From positions 5,793,501 to 5,857,500 of the forward strand of contig NZ_FSRB01000001.1 in assembly GCF_900129635.1 (NCBI RefSeq): a DNA stretch of 64,000 nt. The letters are read 5' to 3'. Shown here piece after piece: positions 17,165 through 25,668 of this stretch. The translations under genes and the position numbers were made by a program. The stretch's first letter is position 1. Each line of letters begins with the position of its first letter. The stretch is from Singulisphaera sp. GP187. Lineage in GTDB: Bacteria; Planctomycetota; Planctomycetia; Isosphaerales; Isosphaeraceae. A model generated the notes under the pieces. That model made no database searches. It worked only from the letters and a program-made list of their open reading frames with translations, and was not told the origin of the DNA.

Positions 17165-19456
17165 ATGTTCGCGGCAATGGGGATGTGGCTTGGGCCAATG
17201 CTCTGGGCCCAACTCTTTCCTGGGGATTGGTTTGTGTTCTTGGTGGTCGGTTTTTTTGGCCTCGTGATTGCAACGGTCGTGTTTTCGGGGATGCGATACA
17301 TCCCGAACAACCGGGTCGGGATTGTCGAGACGCTGTGGTCGCCCAAGGGATCGGTCCCCGAAGGGCGGATGATGGCGCTCCTGGGTGAGGCCGGTTTTCA
17401 GGCCGACCTCCTCCGTGGTGGTGTCCATTTCGGCTTGTGGGCCTGGCAGTACCGGATCCACCGGGTCAACCTGGTGACGGTGCCTCAAGGCAAGATCGGT
17501 TATGTCTACGCGCGGGACGGCGAGCCCTTGGAGCCGAGCCAGACCCTCGGGCGCGTCGCGGGCTGCAATAACTTTCAGGATGCCCGCGCGTTCCTGGTCG
17601 GCGATGTGGTGACGGGGCCGGGCGAAGAAACGCTCCCCCTCGGCCAGCGCGGTCGACAGCGGATGATCCTCCGCGAGGGGGTTTATGCGATCAACCTCGC
17701 GCTGTTCGTGGTGATCACCGAGGATGCGGCGTACCGGCTGGAATTTCAGGGACGCCGCGAGCTGGAGACGATCGTCGGCTGGCAGAACGAGCTCAAGGCG
17801 TCGAACGGATTCAACCCCGTCGTGATCGGGGCGCCGATCCAGGCGCCCGACCCGATCCATCCCGAGCGGCAGATCACGGTGGACAGCCTCGGGATTGTGA
17901 CGGTGCAAGACGGACCGAGCCTTGGCCCCGGCGAGATCATTGCGCCGGCGGTCGGCACTCGGCGCGAAGATAAACATTTCCACAATAACTATCAGGACCC
18001 TGAGGCGTTCCTCGCCGCGGGGGGGCATCGGGGCCGGCAGTATGTGCCCCTGACCGACGGCACCTATTTCATCAACCGCTGGTTTGCCTCGGTCGAGGTT
18101 GTGCCCAAGACGGTCGTGCCGATCGGCTTCGTGGGTGTGGTGGTCAGCTACTACGGACGCACCGGCCAGGACATCTCGGGCACCGGGTTCCGCCACGGCG
18201 AGCGGGTCGCCGAGGGGGAGCGCGGGGTCTTGGAGCGGCCGCTCGGCCCCGGCAAGTACGGGTTCAACCCGTATGCCGGCAGCATCGTGATGGTCCCGAC
18301 GACGAACTTCGTCCTGCACTGGGTCACCGGCCGGACCGAGACCCACCGCTACGACGAGAGTCTGCGTTCGATCGACCTCGTCACGAAGGATGCGTACGAG
18401 CCGACTCTGCCGCTCTCGGTCGTCGTCCATATCGACTATCAAAAGGCCCCGAACGTGATCCAGCGGTTCGGCGACGTCAAGAAGCTGATCACGCAAACGC
18501 TCGACCCGATGCTGTCCGCCTTCTTCCGCGATGTCGCCCACAAGCGAACCATGCTCCAGCTCTTGCAGGACCGCGACGACATTCAGCGCGAGGCGCGGGA
18601 AACCCTCTCGGCCCGGTTCGGCCAGTTTGACATCGAGTGCGTCGACGTCCTGATCGGCAAGCCGGATACGGCCGAGGCGGGGGGCAAGATCGAAACGCTC
18701 CTCGAGCAGTTGCGCCAGCGCCAGCTCTCGGTCGAACAGATCGAAACCTACCAGCGCCAGCGGGCCGCCGCCGAGACCTTGCAAACGCTCAACGACGCCC
18801 AGGCGCAGGCGACGATGCAGACGAGCCTGACGAACTCCAAAGTGCAGATCCAGATCGTCGAAAACCAGGGCGAGGCCGAGCTGGCCAAAACCCGCAAGGC
18901 GGCCGAGGCCGACCTCGCCCGCGCCCAGAAAATGGCCCAGCAGATGGTGGTCACGGCCCAGGCCGAGCTCGATCGCTCGCGCAAACAGGCCGAGCAGATG
19001 GTCGTCCTCGCCCAGGCCGAGGCTGAACAACGCACCCTCGCCGGCAAGGGCGAAGCCTCGAAAATCGCCCAGATCGGCCTGTCGGAGGCGTCGGTCCTGC
19101 TCCGCAAGGTTCAGTCGTTCTCCGACCCGAGGCTGTACGCGCTCACCCAGATCGCGAACCAGCTCGCCAACAGCAATCAGCCTCTGGTTCCCCAGCGCGT
19201 CTTCATGGCCGGGACCAGCGGCCATTCCTCCAACGGCGATTCCCAACACGGTTCGGACAGTTCCGCCCAGGGCCTGTTCGGACTCCTCATCAGCCTGATG
19301 GTCGCCGAGAAATCCGGCTTCGGCGTGGCCGAGGCCGATGCCGAAGGGACCAAGTCGCTCGAAGAGTATGCCGAAAAGATGACCCGTGAGGCGATGGCTG
19401 TCCCTGCCCCGACAACGCCCAATGGGGTGACCAACGCCAAGCCCGACGCGAGTTGA
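17165..19456 (+). CDS. Flotillin-like SPFH/Band 7 membrane protein
   Basis: The 763-residue product begins with a hydrophobic anchor (about residues 18-42, WFVFLVVGFFGLVIATVVFSG), followed by MRYIPNNRVGIVETLWSPKG, the start of an SPFH-type domain. A second SPFH-like section runs from about FASVEVVPKTVVPIGFVGVV to SLRSIDLVTKDAYEPTLPLS. From about residue 500 to 640 there is a long Ala/Glu/Gln-rich coiled coil, including AELAKTRKAAEADLARAQKM, as in flotillins. The tail is Ser-rich and ends with a short hydrophobic patch. Such proteins scaffold membrane microdomains. ATG 17165 was preferred to the frame's first codon at 17114 because it places the anchor near the N-terminus; a clear ribosome binding site is lacking at both. 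No NfeD partner gene is adjacent. Confidence 0.85.
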   Translation: MFAAMGMWLGPMLWAQLFPGDWFVFLVVGFFGLVIATVVFSGMRYIPNNRVGIVETLWSPKGSVPEGRMMALLGEAGFQADLLRGGVHFGLWAWQYRIHRVNLVTVPQGKIGYVYARDGEPLEPSQTLGRVAGCNNFQDARAFLVGDVVTGPGEETLPLGQRGRQRMILREGVYAINLALFVVITEDAAYRLEFQGRRELETIVGWQNELKASNGFNPVVIGAPIQAPDPIHPERQITVDSLGIVTVQDGPSLGPGEIIAPAVGTRREDKHFHNNYQDPEAFLAAGGHRGRQYVPLTDGTYFINRWFASVEVVPKTVVPIGFVGVVVSYYGRTGQDISGTGFRHGERVAEGERGVLERPLGPGKYGFNPYAGSIVMVPTTNFVLHWVTGRTETHRYDESLRSIDLVTKDAYEPTLPLSVVVHIDYQKAPNVIQRFGDVKKLITQTLDPMLSAFFRDVAHKRTMLQLLQDRDDIQREARETLSARFGQFDIECVDVLIGKPDTAEAGGKIETLLEQLRQRQLSVEQIETYQRQRAAAETLQTLNDAQAQATMQTSLTNSKVQIQIVENQGEAELAKTRKAAEADLARAQKMAQQMVVTAQAELDRSRKQAEQMVVLAQAEAEQRTLAGKGEASKIAQIGLSEASVLLRKVQSFSDPRLYALTQIANQLANSNQPLVPQRVFMAGTSGHSSNGDSQHGSDSSAQGLFGLLISLMVAEKSGFGVAEADAEGTKSLEEYAEKMTREAMAVPAPTTPNGVTNAKPDAS

Positions 19457-19592
19457 TTTCGGCCTGTATGTTTGAATGAGTAAATGCTCCGGAGCGGCCT
19501 CAAATTCGGATGGAGGCCGCCCCGGTGTTTATTTTACAGCGGTTTACCTTCGGGTCGCTCACAGACGGGTGGCTGGGGTAGCGCCCCCCCTG

Positions 19593-19681
19593 GCGCTCGC
19601 TCTCTGTAGCAGGGGTCTCCGACCCCGGTGCCCAGGCCAAAAGACCGGGGGGCGGAGGCCCCTGCTACAGAGAGCGAGCGC
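19593..19681. repeat. 29-bp inverted repeat with one mismatch (REP-like or terminator)
   Basis: The left arm 19593-19621 (gcgctcgctctctgtagcag...) matches the reverse complement of 19653-19681 with a single T/C difference. The loop contains a second small pairing (accccgg/ccggggg). It lies 137 bases downstream of the flotillin-like gene. It could stop that transcript, but the length and symmetry also fit a dispersed palindromic repeat. Confidence 0.75.
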
Positions 19682-19745
19682 GTTCTGAACAGGAGGCTCG
19701 ATCTCCCTGATCCGTGCGCCATCCGACGGTAAACCGATGTAGTAT

Positions 19746-19844
19746 CTACCAGACCCGCTGAATTGAGTATGAGTCAAACACATTGTCGGCGCTGACGATC
19801 GGAATCTGATCGTACGAGGCTTGGGCTATCACCTCTGACTCCAT
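19746..19844 (-). pseudogene. 3' remnant of a vapC-type PIN toxin gene
   Basis: Read on the minus strand, the 32-codon fragment gives IAQASYDQIPIVSADNVFDS followed by YSIQRVW and a stop. This is the standard C-terminal end of VapC toxins (IAQA...pivSaD..FdsYgv.rlW). The N-terminal two thirds of the PIN domain, with the first catalytic acids, are absent upstream. No antitoxin gene is nearby. It is therefore a truncated remnant. Confidence 0.65.
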
Positions 19845-20024
19845 ATCCGTCGACATTCTAGACGACCTGAGCGAAGGAATCGCCGAGCTAGTCCGTCAGG
19901 GATTCGACGCTGAGCTCATCGCCGAGCGTACCGACCCGTCCCGGAGCCCCATTCCGTCCGATCGACTGTCTTGAACGGCAAGTTCCCGCCCGGATTTATA
20001 AACGACACAAGCACCAGAATCAAA

Positions 20025-20474
20025 TCACTGAACAGTCACCTTCAGCTTTGTAGTCGGGGCCTGACCCTCGACCACTTCTCGGTCGGCTTGGACAGTTAAA
20101 TCGTATTTTCCAGCGGAGGCAGGTGTTTTAATCGTTGTCTTGCACTCGTAGATCCCATCCCCAAGTGCAACTGGCTTGGCCGTGAATTGCCCGGCCGTGG
20201 CCTTTCCTCGTTTAAACATGAGCAAGACCACGTCTGGCACCTTGGCTTGATCAGAGCACTTGAAGCGAACGATGCAATTCATAGGCACTGACATCGCGAC
20301 CTTAACCGGAGTGTCGGAGCTAGGCTGACGAATTTCAAACTTGATGGTCGGCGACAACTCCGCACCTGCTTTCGCCTTCGGAGCGGAGTTGGTGGCATCT
20401 TGATCGGCCTCCGCAGAGCCGAGCCCCAAAGAAACAACGATAGCCATAGTGCATCGAGTGAAAATGCGAAGCAT
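20025..20474 (-). CDS. Small secreted protein with an Ig-like beta domain
   Basis: The 149-residue product begins at ATG 20474, after a ggaga site, with the signal peptide MLRIFTRCTMAIVVSLGLGS. The rest is beta-rich: VAMSVPMNCIVRFKCSDQAK, VALGDGIYECKTTIKTPASA and GKYDLTVQADREVVEGQAPT. The pattern resembles an Ig-like or YtkA-type domain with two Cys (FKCSD, YECKT) that could form a disulfide. It lies downstream, on the same strand, of another small secreted protein and a DUF1559 gene, which suggests a common secreted or surface assembly. The function is unknown. Confidence 0.65.
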   Translation of the reverse strand: MLRIFTRCTMAIVVSLGLGSAEADQDATNSAPKAKAGAELSPTIKFEIRQPSSDTPVKVAMSVPMNCIVRFKCSDQAKVPDVVLLMFKRGKATAGQFTAKPVALGDGIYECKTTIKTPASAGKYDLTVQADREVVEGQAPTTKLKVTVQ

Positions 20475-20728
20475 GTTGTTCTCCGATTCTTGACTTGAAA
20501 TGTGGTTGAAAGCCACCGCCTGGACGAGCAAGCCACTGGAACCAGCGTGAAGCAAGCTGAACCAACAAGCGTGTTCTTAAGAGACCTAACAAAACAGCCG
20601 CGTGGCGTAAAAGCGGGGCAGACGCCGGGCGTTGTCAGGGCCTCCAAAGAATAATATCGAGGATAGGGTGGGGGCAAATAGGGGGGGGCCAGGGACTACT
20701 AATTTCTTGCCTGCACCCTGTCGGTCCA

Positions 20729-21178
20729 TCATGGAACTACGCTGAGAGGACCGACAGCGGTACGGTCGATCAGTTGCCCACCACCCTGTGACCACAACTC
20801 GACGAAAACGGTCATGGTAACTTGTTGAGTTGCCGCTGGGGCCGTCATGGACTGCCAAGTATCTGGAGGCGGCGGAACTACCATACCAGCGGGCCGATTA
20901 GGGGCGGCGGCTTGAGCTTGGCCGGCTGAAGCGCCGTCATTCCTTACAGCATATATGAGAATGTAAGAGCCTTGTGGGCAGTACTGTTTATACCAAACAT
21001 CAACTAGATAAGTTGATCCTTGAACAATGTTGGGACCCGATGCCGATGCTGTTGGCAGTTTTATGACGAGGAATTCGCCTGGATTCGACGGTGGCGGCGG
21101 CGGCATTTGAGCCCGCGCAGGGCTCGCGAGGATTCCGAGAATGGCGAGCGAGACAATCAGTCTGGTCATCTGTTGCAT
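20729..21178 (-). CDS. Small secreted protein of unknown function
   Basis: The 149-residue product starts at ATG 21178 (aaagga upstream) with a classical signal peptide, MQQMTRLIVSLAILGILA, cut after SPARA. The mature part has a Pro-rich start (MPPPPPSNPGE) and a beta-rich domain (YLVDVWYKQYCPQGSYILIY; TMTVFVELWSQGGGQLIDRT). One Cys is present. It is the middle gene of three minus-strand genes (DUF1559 upstream, Ig-like secreted protein downstream) and may be exported with them. Confidence 0.65.
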   Translation of the reverse strand: MQQMTRLIVSLAILGILASPARAQMPPPPPSNPGEFLVIKLPTASASGPNIVQGSTYLVDVWYKQYCPQGSYILIYAVRNDGASAGQAQAAAPNRPAGMVVPPPPDTWQSMTAPAATQQVTMTVFVELWSQGGGQLIDRTAVGPLSVVP

Positions 21179-21291
21179 GGCCACTTTCCTTTATAGCACT
21201 TGTTCCTGGAACAACGTTGACCCGAATTTCAGATTCGATCACCTATCGCGCTGGCCGGGCTGAGCGAAACTTGATAACGCCTCCGACCTCC

Positions 21292-22251
21292 CTAAAACGC
21301 ATCCGTGCCACAATTGTCTCCTCCGGCTCGACTGCCAATGGCGCGCCAAATATTTTTGTGTATGCTATTTCTCAAAAACTGAATATGTCCATCTACGAAC
21401 AATACATGTGACCCTTCGCCATGTAGACTGCTCGCCGTCCAAGCCCCCTCATGAACTAAAGTGCCATTTGTGCAGCTTGATTCGTTGGGATTCAGTACGT
21501 GGTTGTAAATCGTGTGCCCGAACTCTCCGTAAAGCCAGTTTGCACCTTTGTTGGAAGTGATGGATTGCCCTGCCTCAAGAACTTGGAGGCGGCATTGTTC
21601 CGCAAAAAGCTCGAGTTGGTCAGGCCGGATCAATGAGACGGGCGTTGCGAATACGGTCCTTCTGGGATCCTGGACGCCAGAGGCACCGCCTCCGAGCATC
21701 CATTCGGCCATCAAAGCTGTGGAGCTAAACCCATCGATCACGCTGCCCGGTACTACCGGAGGTGCATTTCCTGGCACAAAAATTCCGTTGTAGCCGTATG
21801 CCTGTGTCCCGCTCCCTCCATTCCCCGCGTAGTTTGTGAACCCGTTTGCCTGCATACTTGGCCTTGCATCCGACGGGCAAAGAAACACCGACAAGGAGAC
21901 ACTCGATACGCTAAAATTTTCATCATACGAATATGACAAGAACGGTTTTCCGGATCGAAATTCTATTTGCTCATATAATCTAGTTTCTCCTAGCTTCGGC
22001 AACAACATCGCGTGCATTGAAAACGCTCGTCCCGCGTTACTTCCAGGCGGAAATGACTGCATGTCAGTTAGGTACGAATGAATTGCGACGCCGATTTGCC
22101 TGAGATTGCTAGCACAACCAGCACGCCTTGCCGCCTCTCTGGATGCTTGTATTGCCGGCAGCAGAAGCCCTAAGAGCAGCCCCAGCGTCGCAATAACAAC
22201 GAGTATTTCGATCAAAGTGAGTCCGGCCTTCGGACTGCGAAGTTTAAGCAT
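21292..22251 (-). CDS. DUF1559 pilin-like H-X9-DG protein
   Basis: The 319-residue product has the type IV pilin-like start AGLTLIEILVVIATLGLLLG, continuing LLLPAIQASREAARRAGCAS, where the prepilin peptidase would cut before the hydrophobic helix. The C-terminal signature His-x9-Asp-Gly is present as HGEGSHVLFVDG. This is the DUF1559 family, expanded in planctomycetes, whose members are major pseudopilin-like secreted proteins. It starts at ATG 22251 and heads a group of three genes for secreted products. Two Cys pairs (CASN, CPSD) fit the family. Confidence 0.9.
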   Translation of the reverse strand: MLKLRSPKAGLTLIEILVVIATLGLLLGLLLPAIQASREAARRAGCASNLRQIGVAIHSYLTDMQSFPPGSNAGRAFSMHAMLLPKLGETRLYEQIEFRSGKPFLSYSYDENFSVSSVSLSVFLCPSDARPSMQANGFTNYAGNGGSGTQAYGYNGIFVPGNAPPVVPGSVIDGFSSTALMAEWMLGGGASGVQDPRRTVFATPVSLIRPDQLELFAEQCRLQVLEAGQSITSNKGANWLYGEFGHTIYNHVLNPNESSCTNGTLVHEGAWTASSLHGEGSHVLFVDGHIQFLRNSIHKNIWRAIGSRAGGDNCGTDAF

Positions 22252-22734
22252 GCGATGCCTGCGTCTTTTAGCGGACTAGGAAGTAGGCAGGTGGCACTGT
22301 AGTGGGTAGAGAACCGAGTCGTTCGACGACAACCTGACTCCTCACATAAAGTGAGCCAGGGTTTTGCCGGACCACCGAAATCCAACGGAGTTCTGTCGTT
22401 GCGAGCATGCCGATGAATATTTCTTGCAAGCATGGACACCGATATGGATTAGCTAGTTGGGGTAACAGCGAATCAAAGCATGCACGATCATACCATTGTA
22501 ATCGTGATATCGAATAAATAAAGCAAACGGCTCGCCGACTGAGTCGATAGCTCGTTTCGTAATGAATCTAAGTCATTATGCTGTAAGGGATTATCAGTGT
22601 TCTTATTTGGTCTGCTGATCCAGATCTGGCTGTTTTACTGCCTGAATCGCACGCATTTTCGCCAGATTGTTGGGCACGGATATCGAGTTCGGCTCGCGGG
22701 AAGCTCACACGAGTTCATGCTCGACTACGTAAGC
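22252..22734. other. Intergenic region upstream of the DUF1559 gene
   Basis: The stretch of about 480 bases is lower in GC than its surroundings and ends at the IS630 element. No gene is supported; a 75-codon frame on the minus strand lacks any recognisable feature. It should contain the promoter of the secreted-protein group. Confidence 0.4.
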
Positions 22735-23732
22735 TAGAGCGCCTCACAGTTGCATTGCGTACGCCGCACGGTCTCCGAACCACCCGGCGATATCTTCGCG
22801 GGTTACGTCATGCAAGGCCGAACCGAACGCCGCATAGACCGCCGCCACCGTCCTCATCGCTCCCTTGACCTTCGAGACCATTTCTTCGATCGGTGTCAGG
22901 TCCGGACTCCACGGCGGCAGCGGCACCACTCGCGCACCGGCCGCCTCGATGGCCTCGGTCGTCTCCTCCGACTTGTGCGGCTTGAGATTGTCCCAGATCA
23001 CCACGTCCTCCGGCTTCAACTCCGGGACCAACACCTGTTCCACGTAGGTCTCGAACACGTCGGTGTTGGTGGCACCGGGGAAGGCCAACGCCGCGGTCAC
23101 CCCGGAGAGGCGCAGACCGCAGGTCAGCGTGATCGACTCCCAACGGCCAGGGGCACTCCCGTAGACGCGCTCTCCCACGGGGGCACGGCCGTGAGTCCGG
23201 GTCAGCGCCGTGTTGGCCCCGCACTCGTCCACGAAGACCAGCCGGCTTGGGTCCGTGCCGGCCAGGTCCTCACAGAACTCCCGCCGCTGCTCCTGGACCT
23301 CGGGGCGGTCCTGCTCCTGGGCCCGCGGGAACTTCTTCTTGCGCGGCAACCCCAGCTTGCGCAGGGCGCGCGAGATGGTCATGGTGCTGCACGCGGTGCC
23401 GAGCCGCTGTCGGCACTCCTCGAGCGTGGCGTCAGGCTGCTGACGGATCAACTCCCGGAGCCGCTCCAGGTCCTCTGGCCCGAGCGAGAGCGGATGGCCT
23501 CCACCGTGGGGCTTGGGCTCGAGCGAGCTGGTGCTGCGATACCGTTTCAACAGCCGCGTGACGAAGGAGACACTCACCATGAAGCGACGAGCGATCTGGC
23601 GCGAGGAACCCTCGCCGCGCTGGATCGTGTCGAGGACTCGTTGTCGGAGATCCTGAGAATAGGGTGTCATCGGCCACCTCCTCACTCATGTCTCCTTTCA
23701 AATGGTGCGCCATCCACCTGTTCGGCGCTCTA
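22735..23732 (-). mobile_element. IS630-family insertion sequence (complete)
   Basis: The ends form an inverted repeat: 22734-22749 (ctagagcgcctcacag) and 23718-23733 (reverse complement ctagagcgccgaacag) match at 14 of 16 positions. Each end abuts a TA (22735-22736 and 23731-23732), the usual IS630 target duplication. One intact transposase lies inside. The right TA is shared with the following IS5 element. Confidence 0.9.
22744..23670 (-). CDS. IS630-family transposase
   Basis: The 308-residue protein starts at ATG 23670, seven bases after a strong aggaggt site. Residues 1-110 hold two helix-turn-helix motifs (SSRQIARRFMVSVSFVTRLL; ATLEECRQRLGTACSTMTIS). The catalytic DDE domain follows: Asp in LVFVDECGANTALTR, the second Asp in VVIWDNLKPHKSEE, and the Glu in PWSPDLTPIEEMVSKVKGAM. 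All three acids and the family-typical 'SPDLTPIE' are present in one uninterrupted frame, so the enzyme is probably active. Confidence 0.93.
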   Translation of the reverse strand: MTPYSQDLRQRVLDTIQRGEGSSRQIARRFMVSVSFVTRLLKRYRSTSSLEPKPHGGGHPLSLGPEDLERLRELIRQQPDATLEECRQRLGTACSTMTISRALRKLGLPRKKKFPRAQEQDRPEVQEQRREFCEDLAGTDPSRLVFVDECGANTALTRTHGRAPVGERVYGSAPGRWESITLTCGLRLSGVTAALAFPGATNTDVFETYVEQVLVPELKPEDVVIWDNLKPHKSEETTEAIEAAGARVVPLPPWSPDLTPIEEMVSKVKGAMRTVAAVYAAFGSALHDVTREDIAGWFGDRAAYAMQL

Positions 23733-24677
23733 GGCTCTGTTTGACAAACCGTCTGGAGGCGTCGAACGTAGAAATAGGGTGATCGAGCAGGAGGTCCCCT
23801 ATGCATCGCTACGAACTCACTGATCAACAATGGGCTCGGATTGAGCCGCTCTTGCCGCACCGGACCCATCACGGCAACCTGGGGCATCCGTTCAACGACC
23901 ACCGCCCCATCCTCAACGGCATCCTTTGGATCCTTCATACCGGCGCCCCTTGGCGAGATCTCCCCGAGCGCTACGGCCCCTGGGAGACTGTGTACTACCG
24001 GTTCAACCGCTGGCGTCGGGACGGTACATGGATTCGGATCGTCTCCTCGCTCTTGGATGAACTGGACGATCGAGGCCAGATCGACCATGACTTGTGGTGC
24101 ATCGACGGCTCCGTGATCCGGGCCAGCCGGGCAGCCGCCGGGGCGAAAAAAAAAGGCAAGCCGATCGTGCAGGCTTGGAGGGCGTCAAGAGACGCAAATG
24201 GAGGAACCGCCGGACAATGCGTTGGGGCGTTCGCGAGGCGGGTTCGGCACCAAGATCCACCTCGTGTGTGATAGCCATGGGAGCGTGGTCGGTATCCACG
24301 TCACGGCCGGACAGAGGCACGACAGCGTGGCCTTCGAGCCGACGATGGCCCGACGCCTGTTCCGTCGCCGTCGGGGCCAGCGTCGCTGGCCGCGGCGGCT
24401 GGCAGGCGACAAGGGGTATAGCTATCGGCGGATCCGGCGCTGGTGCCGGAGGCGACGAGTCGAGGCGGTGATCCCGACGCGCAAGGACCAGCCTCGGGAT
24501 GAGAAGTTCGACAAGGCCACATACAAGCGGCGGAATATTATCGAGCGGGTGGTGGGCTGGTTCAAGGAGTACCGCCGGTTAGGCACCCGCTACGAGAAAT
24601 TGGCGGTTAACTACGTCGCCATGTGGTTGGTCGCAATCATGGAGAAAGCCCTGTTTCGCCTTTTGCCAAACACAGCC
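23733..24677 (+). mobile_element. IS5-family insertion sequence (two overlapping frames)
   Basis: The terminal inverted repeats are 23733-23748 (ggctctgtttgacaaa) and 24662-24677 (reverse complement ggctgtgtttggcaaa), matching at 14 of 16 bases. TA flanks both ends (23731-23732, 24678-24679). It directly abuts the IS630 element. The transposase is split in two frames around a run of nine A. Confidence 0.9.
23801..24271 (+). CDS. IS5-family transposase, first frame (OrfA)
   Basis: This frame has 156 residues and a good ribosome binding site (aggagg). It starts MHRYELTDQQWARIEPLLPH, the standard IS5-family opening, with FNDHRPILNGILWILHTGAPW and YYRFNRWRRDGTWIRI. It carries the first catalytic Asp in LWCIDGSVIRASRAA. 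The sequence stops resembling a transposase shortly after nine A (24146-24154). The conserved C-terminal half continues in the +1 frame, so a fused protein would need a shift near the A-run. This arrangement is known for part of the IS5 family. Confidence 0.85.
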   Translation: MHRYELTDQQWARIEPLLPHRTHHGNLGHPFNDHRPILNGILWILHTGAPWRDLPERYGPWETVYYRFNRWRRDGTWIRIVSSLLDELDDRGQIDHDLWCIDGSVIRASRAAAGAKKKGKPIVQAWRASRDANGGTAGQCVGAFARRVRHQDPPRV

Positions 24678-24680
24678 TAG
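24198..24680 (+). CDS. IS5-family transposase, second frame (OrfB)
   Basis: The frame supplies the second half of the DDE transposase. Landmarks are NALGRSRGGFGTKIHLVCDS, the second Asp in LAGDKGYSYRRIRRW and the Glu in NIIERVVGWFKEYRRLGTRY. The similarity extends upstream of the first ATG to about 24155, as expected if it is made by frameshifting from the first frame. It lies in the +1 frame relative to that frame; a -1 slip at the A-run would enter a different frame that lacks these motifs. Either +1 slippage, transcriptional slippage, or a one-base mutation explains it. Confidence 0.85.
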   Translation: MEEPPDNALGRSRGGFGTKIHLVCDSHGSVVGIHVTAGQRHDSVAFEPTMARRLFRRRRGQRRWPRRLAGDKGYSYRRIRRWCRRRRVEAVIPTRKDQPRDEKFDKATYKRRNIIERVVGWFKEYRRLGTRYEKLAVNYVAMWLVAIMEKALFRLLPNTA

Positions 24681-24772
24681 AACGACGGCCTTGTACGTCT
24701 CAAGCCTTTCGGGGCCAGCGTTGGCCCAGAATGCCACGATGGGACCTCAGAGCAACTCGGGTTGGTCCGGGG

Positions 24773-25135
24773 TTACTTGGGCCGGGGCTGATTAGTGGAC
24801 ACCTTCGCCCAAGGATACCACGCGGCCCGATCGTACTTGAGACTCAGCATCCGGTGATATTCGGCCATCCTGATTTGCCACGCCGCACGACGACGCTCCG
24901 CTTCAAGGTCAAGCGGCCGTAAGCCGGCATCTCTGTGAGTCGACGCGGCGGACATTCTGGTGACACTTGAGGCTTTTCGGAACCGTTGCTCGCTCGTGGC
25001 GTGAACGAAGTCCATGTGCTGGCGAATGCTGGAGATCCGTGCGAGCCTGTTGATGTGCCGCCCTGCTGCGAGCGAGAACGCAAGGATTGCCACAGCCATC
25101 ATGGTCCGCTGCGTCATGAGGCGAGGGAGTCGCAT
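24773..25135 (-). CDS. Short single-pass membrane protein with 'YH..LS.KYDRAAWYPW' tail
   Basis: The 120-residue product starts at ATG 25135, six bases after cgagg. A basic head (MRLPRLMTQRT) precedes one membrane helix (MMAVAILAFSLAAG). A charged helical region follows, and the end reads MAEYHRMLSLKYDRAAWYPW, then a Pro-containing tail. The same plan occurs in the genes at 28-1257 and 25669-26049. It lies directly downstream of a related short gene (25161-25433). No function is known. The IS5 element ends 93 bases from its stop. Confidence 0.55.
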   Translation of the reverse strand: MRLPRLMTQRTMMAVAILAFSLAAGRHINRLARISSIRQHMDFVHATSEQRFRKASSVTRMSAASTHRDAGLRPLDLEAERRRAAWQIRMAEYHRMLSLKYDRAAWYPWAKVSTNQPRPK

Positions 25136-25160
25136 GCGAGACCTCGGAAGCGGTCGTCGT

Positions 25161-25433
25161 TCACCTGGGCAAGCCGTCGTTCCACGAATCCCACAGCGGA
25201 TGACCCTTCGCGGCGGAATGACTTCGTTGCACACGCCAATTGGCCCACCAGTTTTCGATCAACGTGCCGAGTCCCAGCAGGATTTGGACGAAGATAAAGC
25301 CGCAGATCCCCTCGTAAAGGCTAGTCCGGTCGCTGTCGGGCCACCTTGAAACGCGAGCGATGGTTGCGAACATGGCTGCCATGAACGCCACGGCGATGAT
25401 CAGGGTCCGGATTCTGAACCGGCATAGCCGCAT
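25161..25433 (-). CDS. Short membrane protein with 'FRIRTLIIAVAFMA' head
   Basis: The 90-residue product starts at ATG 25433 after a ggagtg site. It begins MRLCRFRIRTLIIAVAFMAA, the head that recurs in small planctomycete membrane proteins. A second hydrophobic segment, YEGICGFIFVQILLGLGTLI, follows at about residues 40-59, so two membrane passes are likely. It lacks the AA..PW tail of its neighbours, ending LWDSWNDGLPR. It is followed by the related gene at 24773-25135 with a 25-base gap, consistent with one operon. Confidence 0.5.
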   Translation of the reverse strand: MRLCRFRIRTLIIAVAFMAAMFATIARVSRWPDSDRTSLYEGICGFIFVQILLGLGTLIENWWANWRVQRSHSAAKGHPLWDSWNDGLPR

Positions 25434-25668
25434 AGATCACTCCATCCGGCAGGGACGTCCAGCACGCGAACCGATCGAGTCGAGGCTACCGCATGCCTGG
25501 GATCAGGACAAGATGGCCCGAGTGGTTGTGGGCGGGTTGGTCGGCCTGCGTGGCCGCTCTCGCTGGGTGGCAAGTGCAACGACCTTGACGGCATGGTATC
25601 CTCGACGATGATAGGGCCTCGGCCGCATGGCCTCTGGCAGACGTAAGAGTGCGATCTGAGGACGGACC

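Noticed and set aside
17030..19249. Long minus-strand open frame of more than 700 codons opposite the flotillin-like gene
   Set aside because: It is the antisense shadow of a gene with clear SPFH and coiled-coil features; its translation is Arg/Asp/Leu/Gly-rich with no domain.
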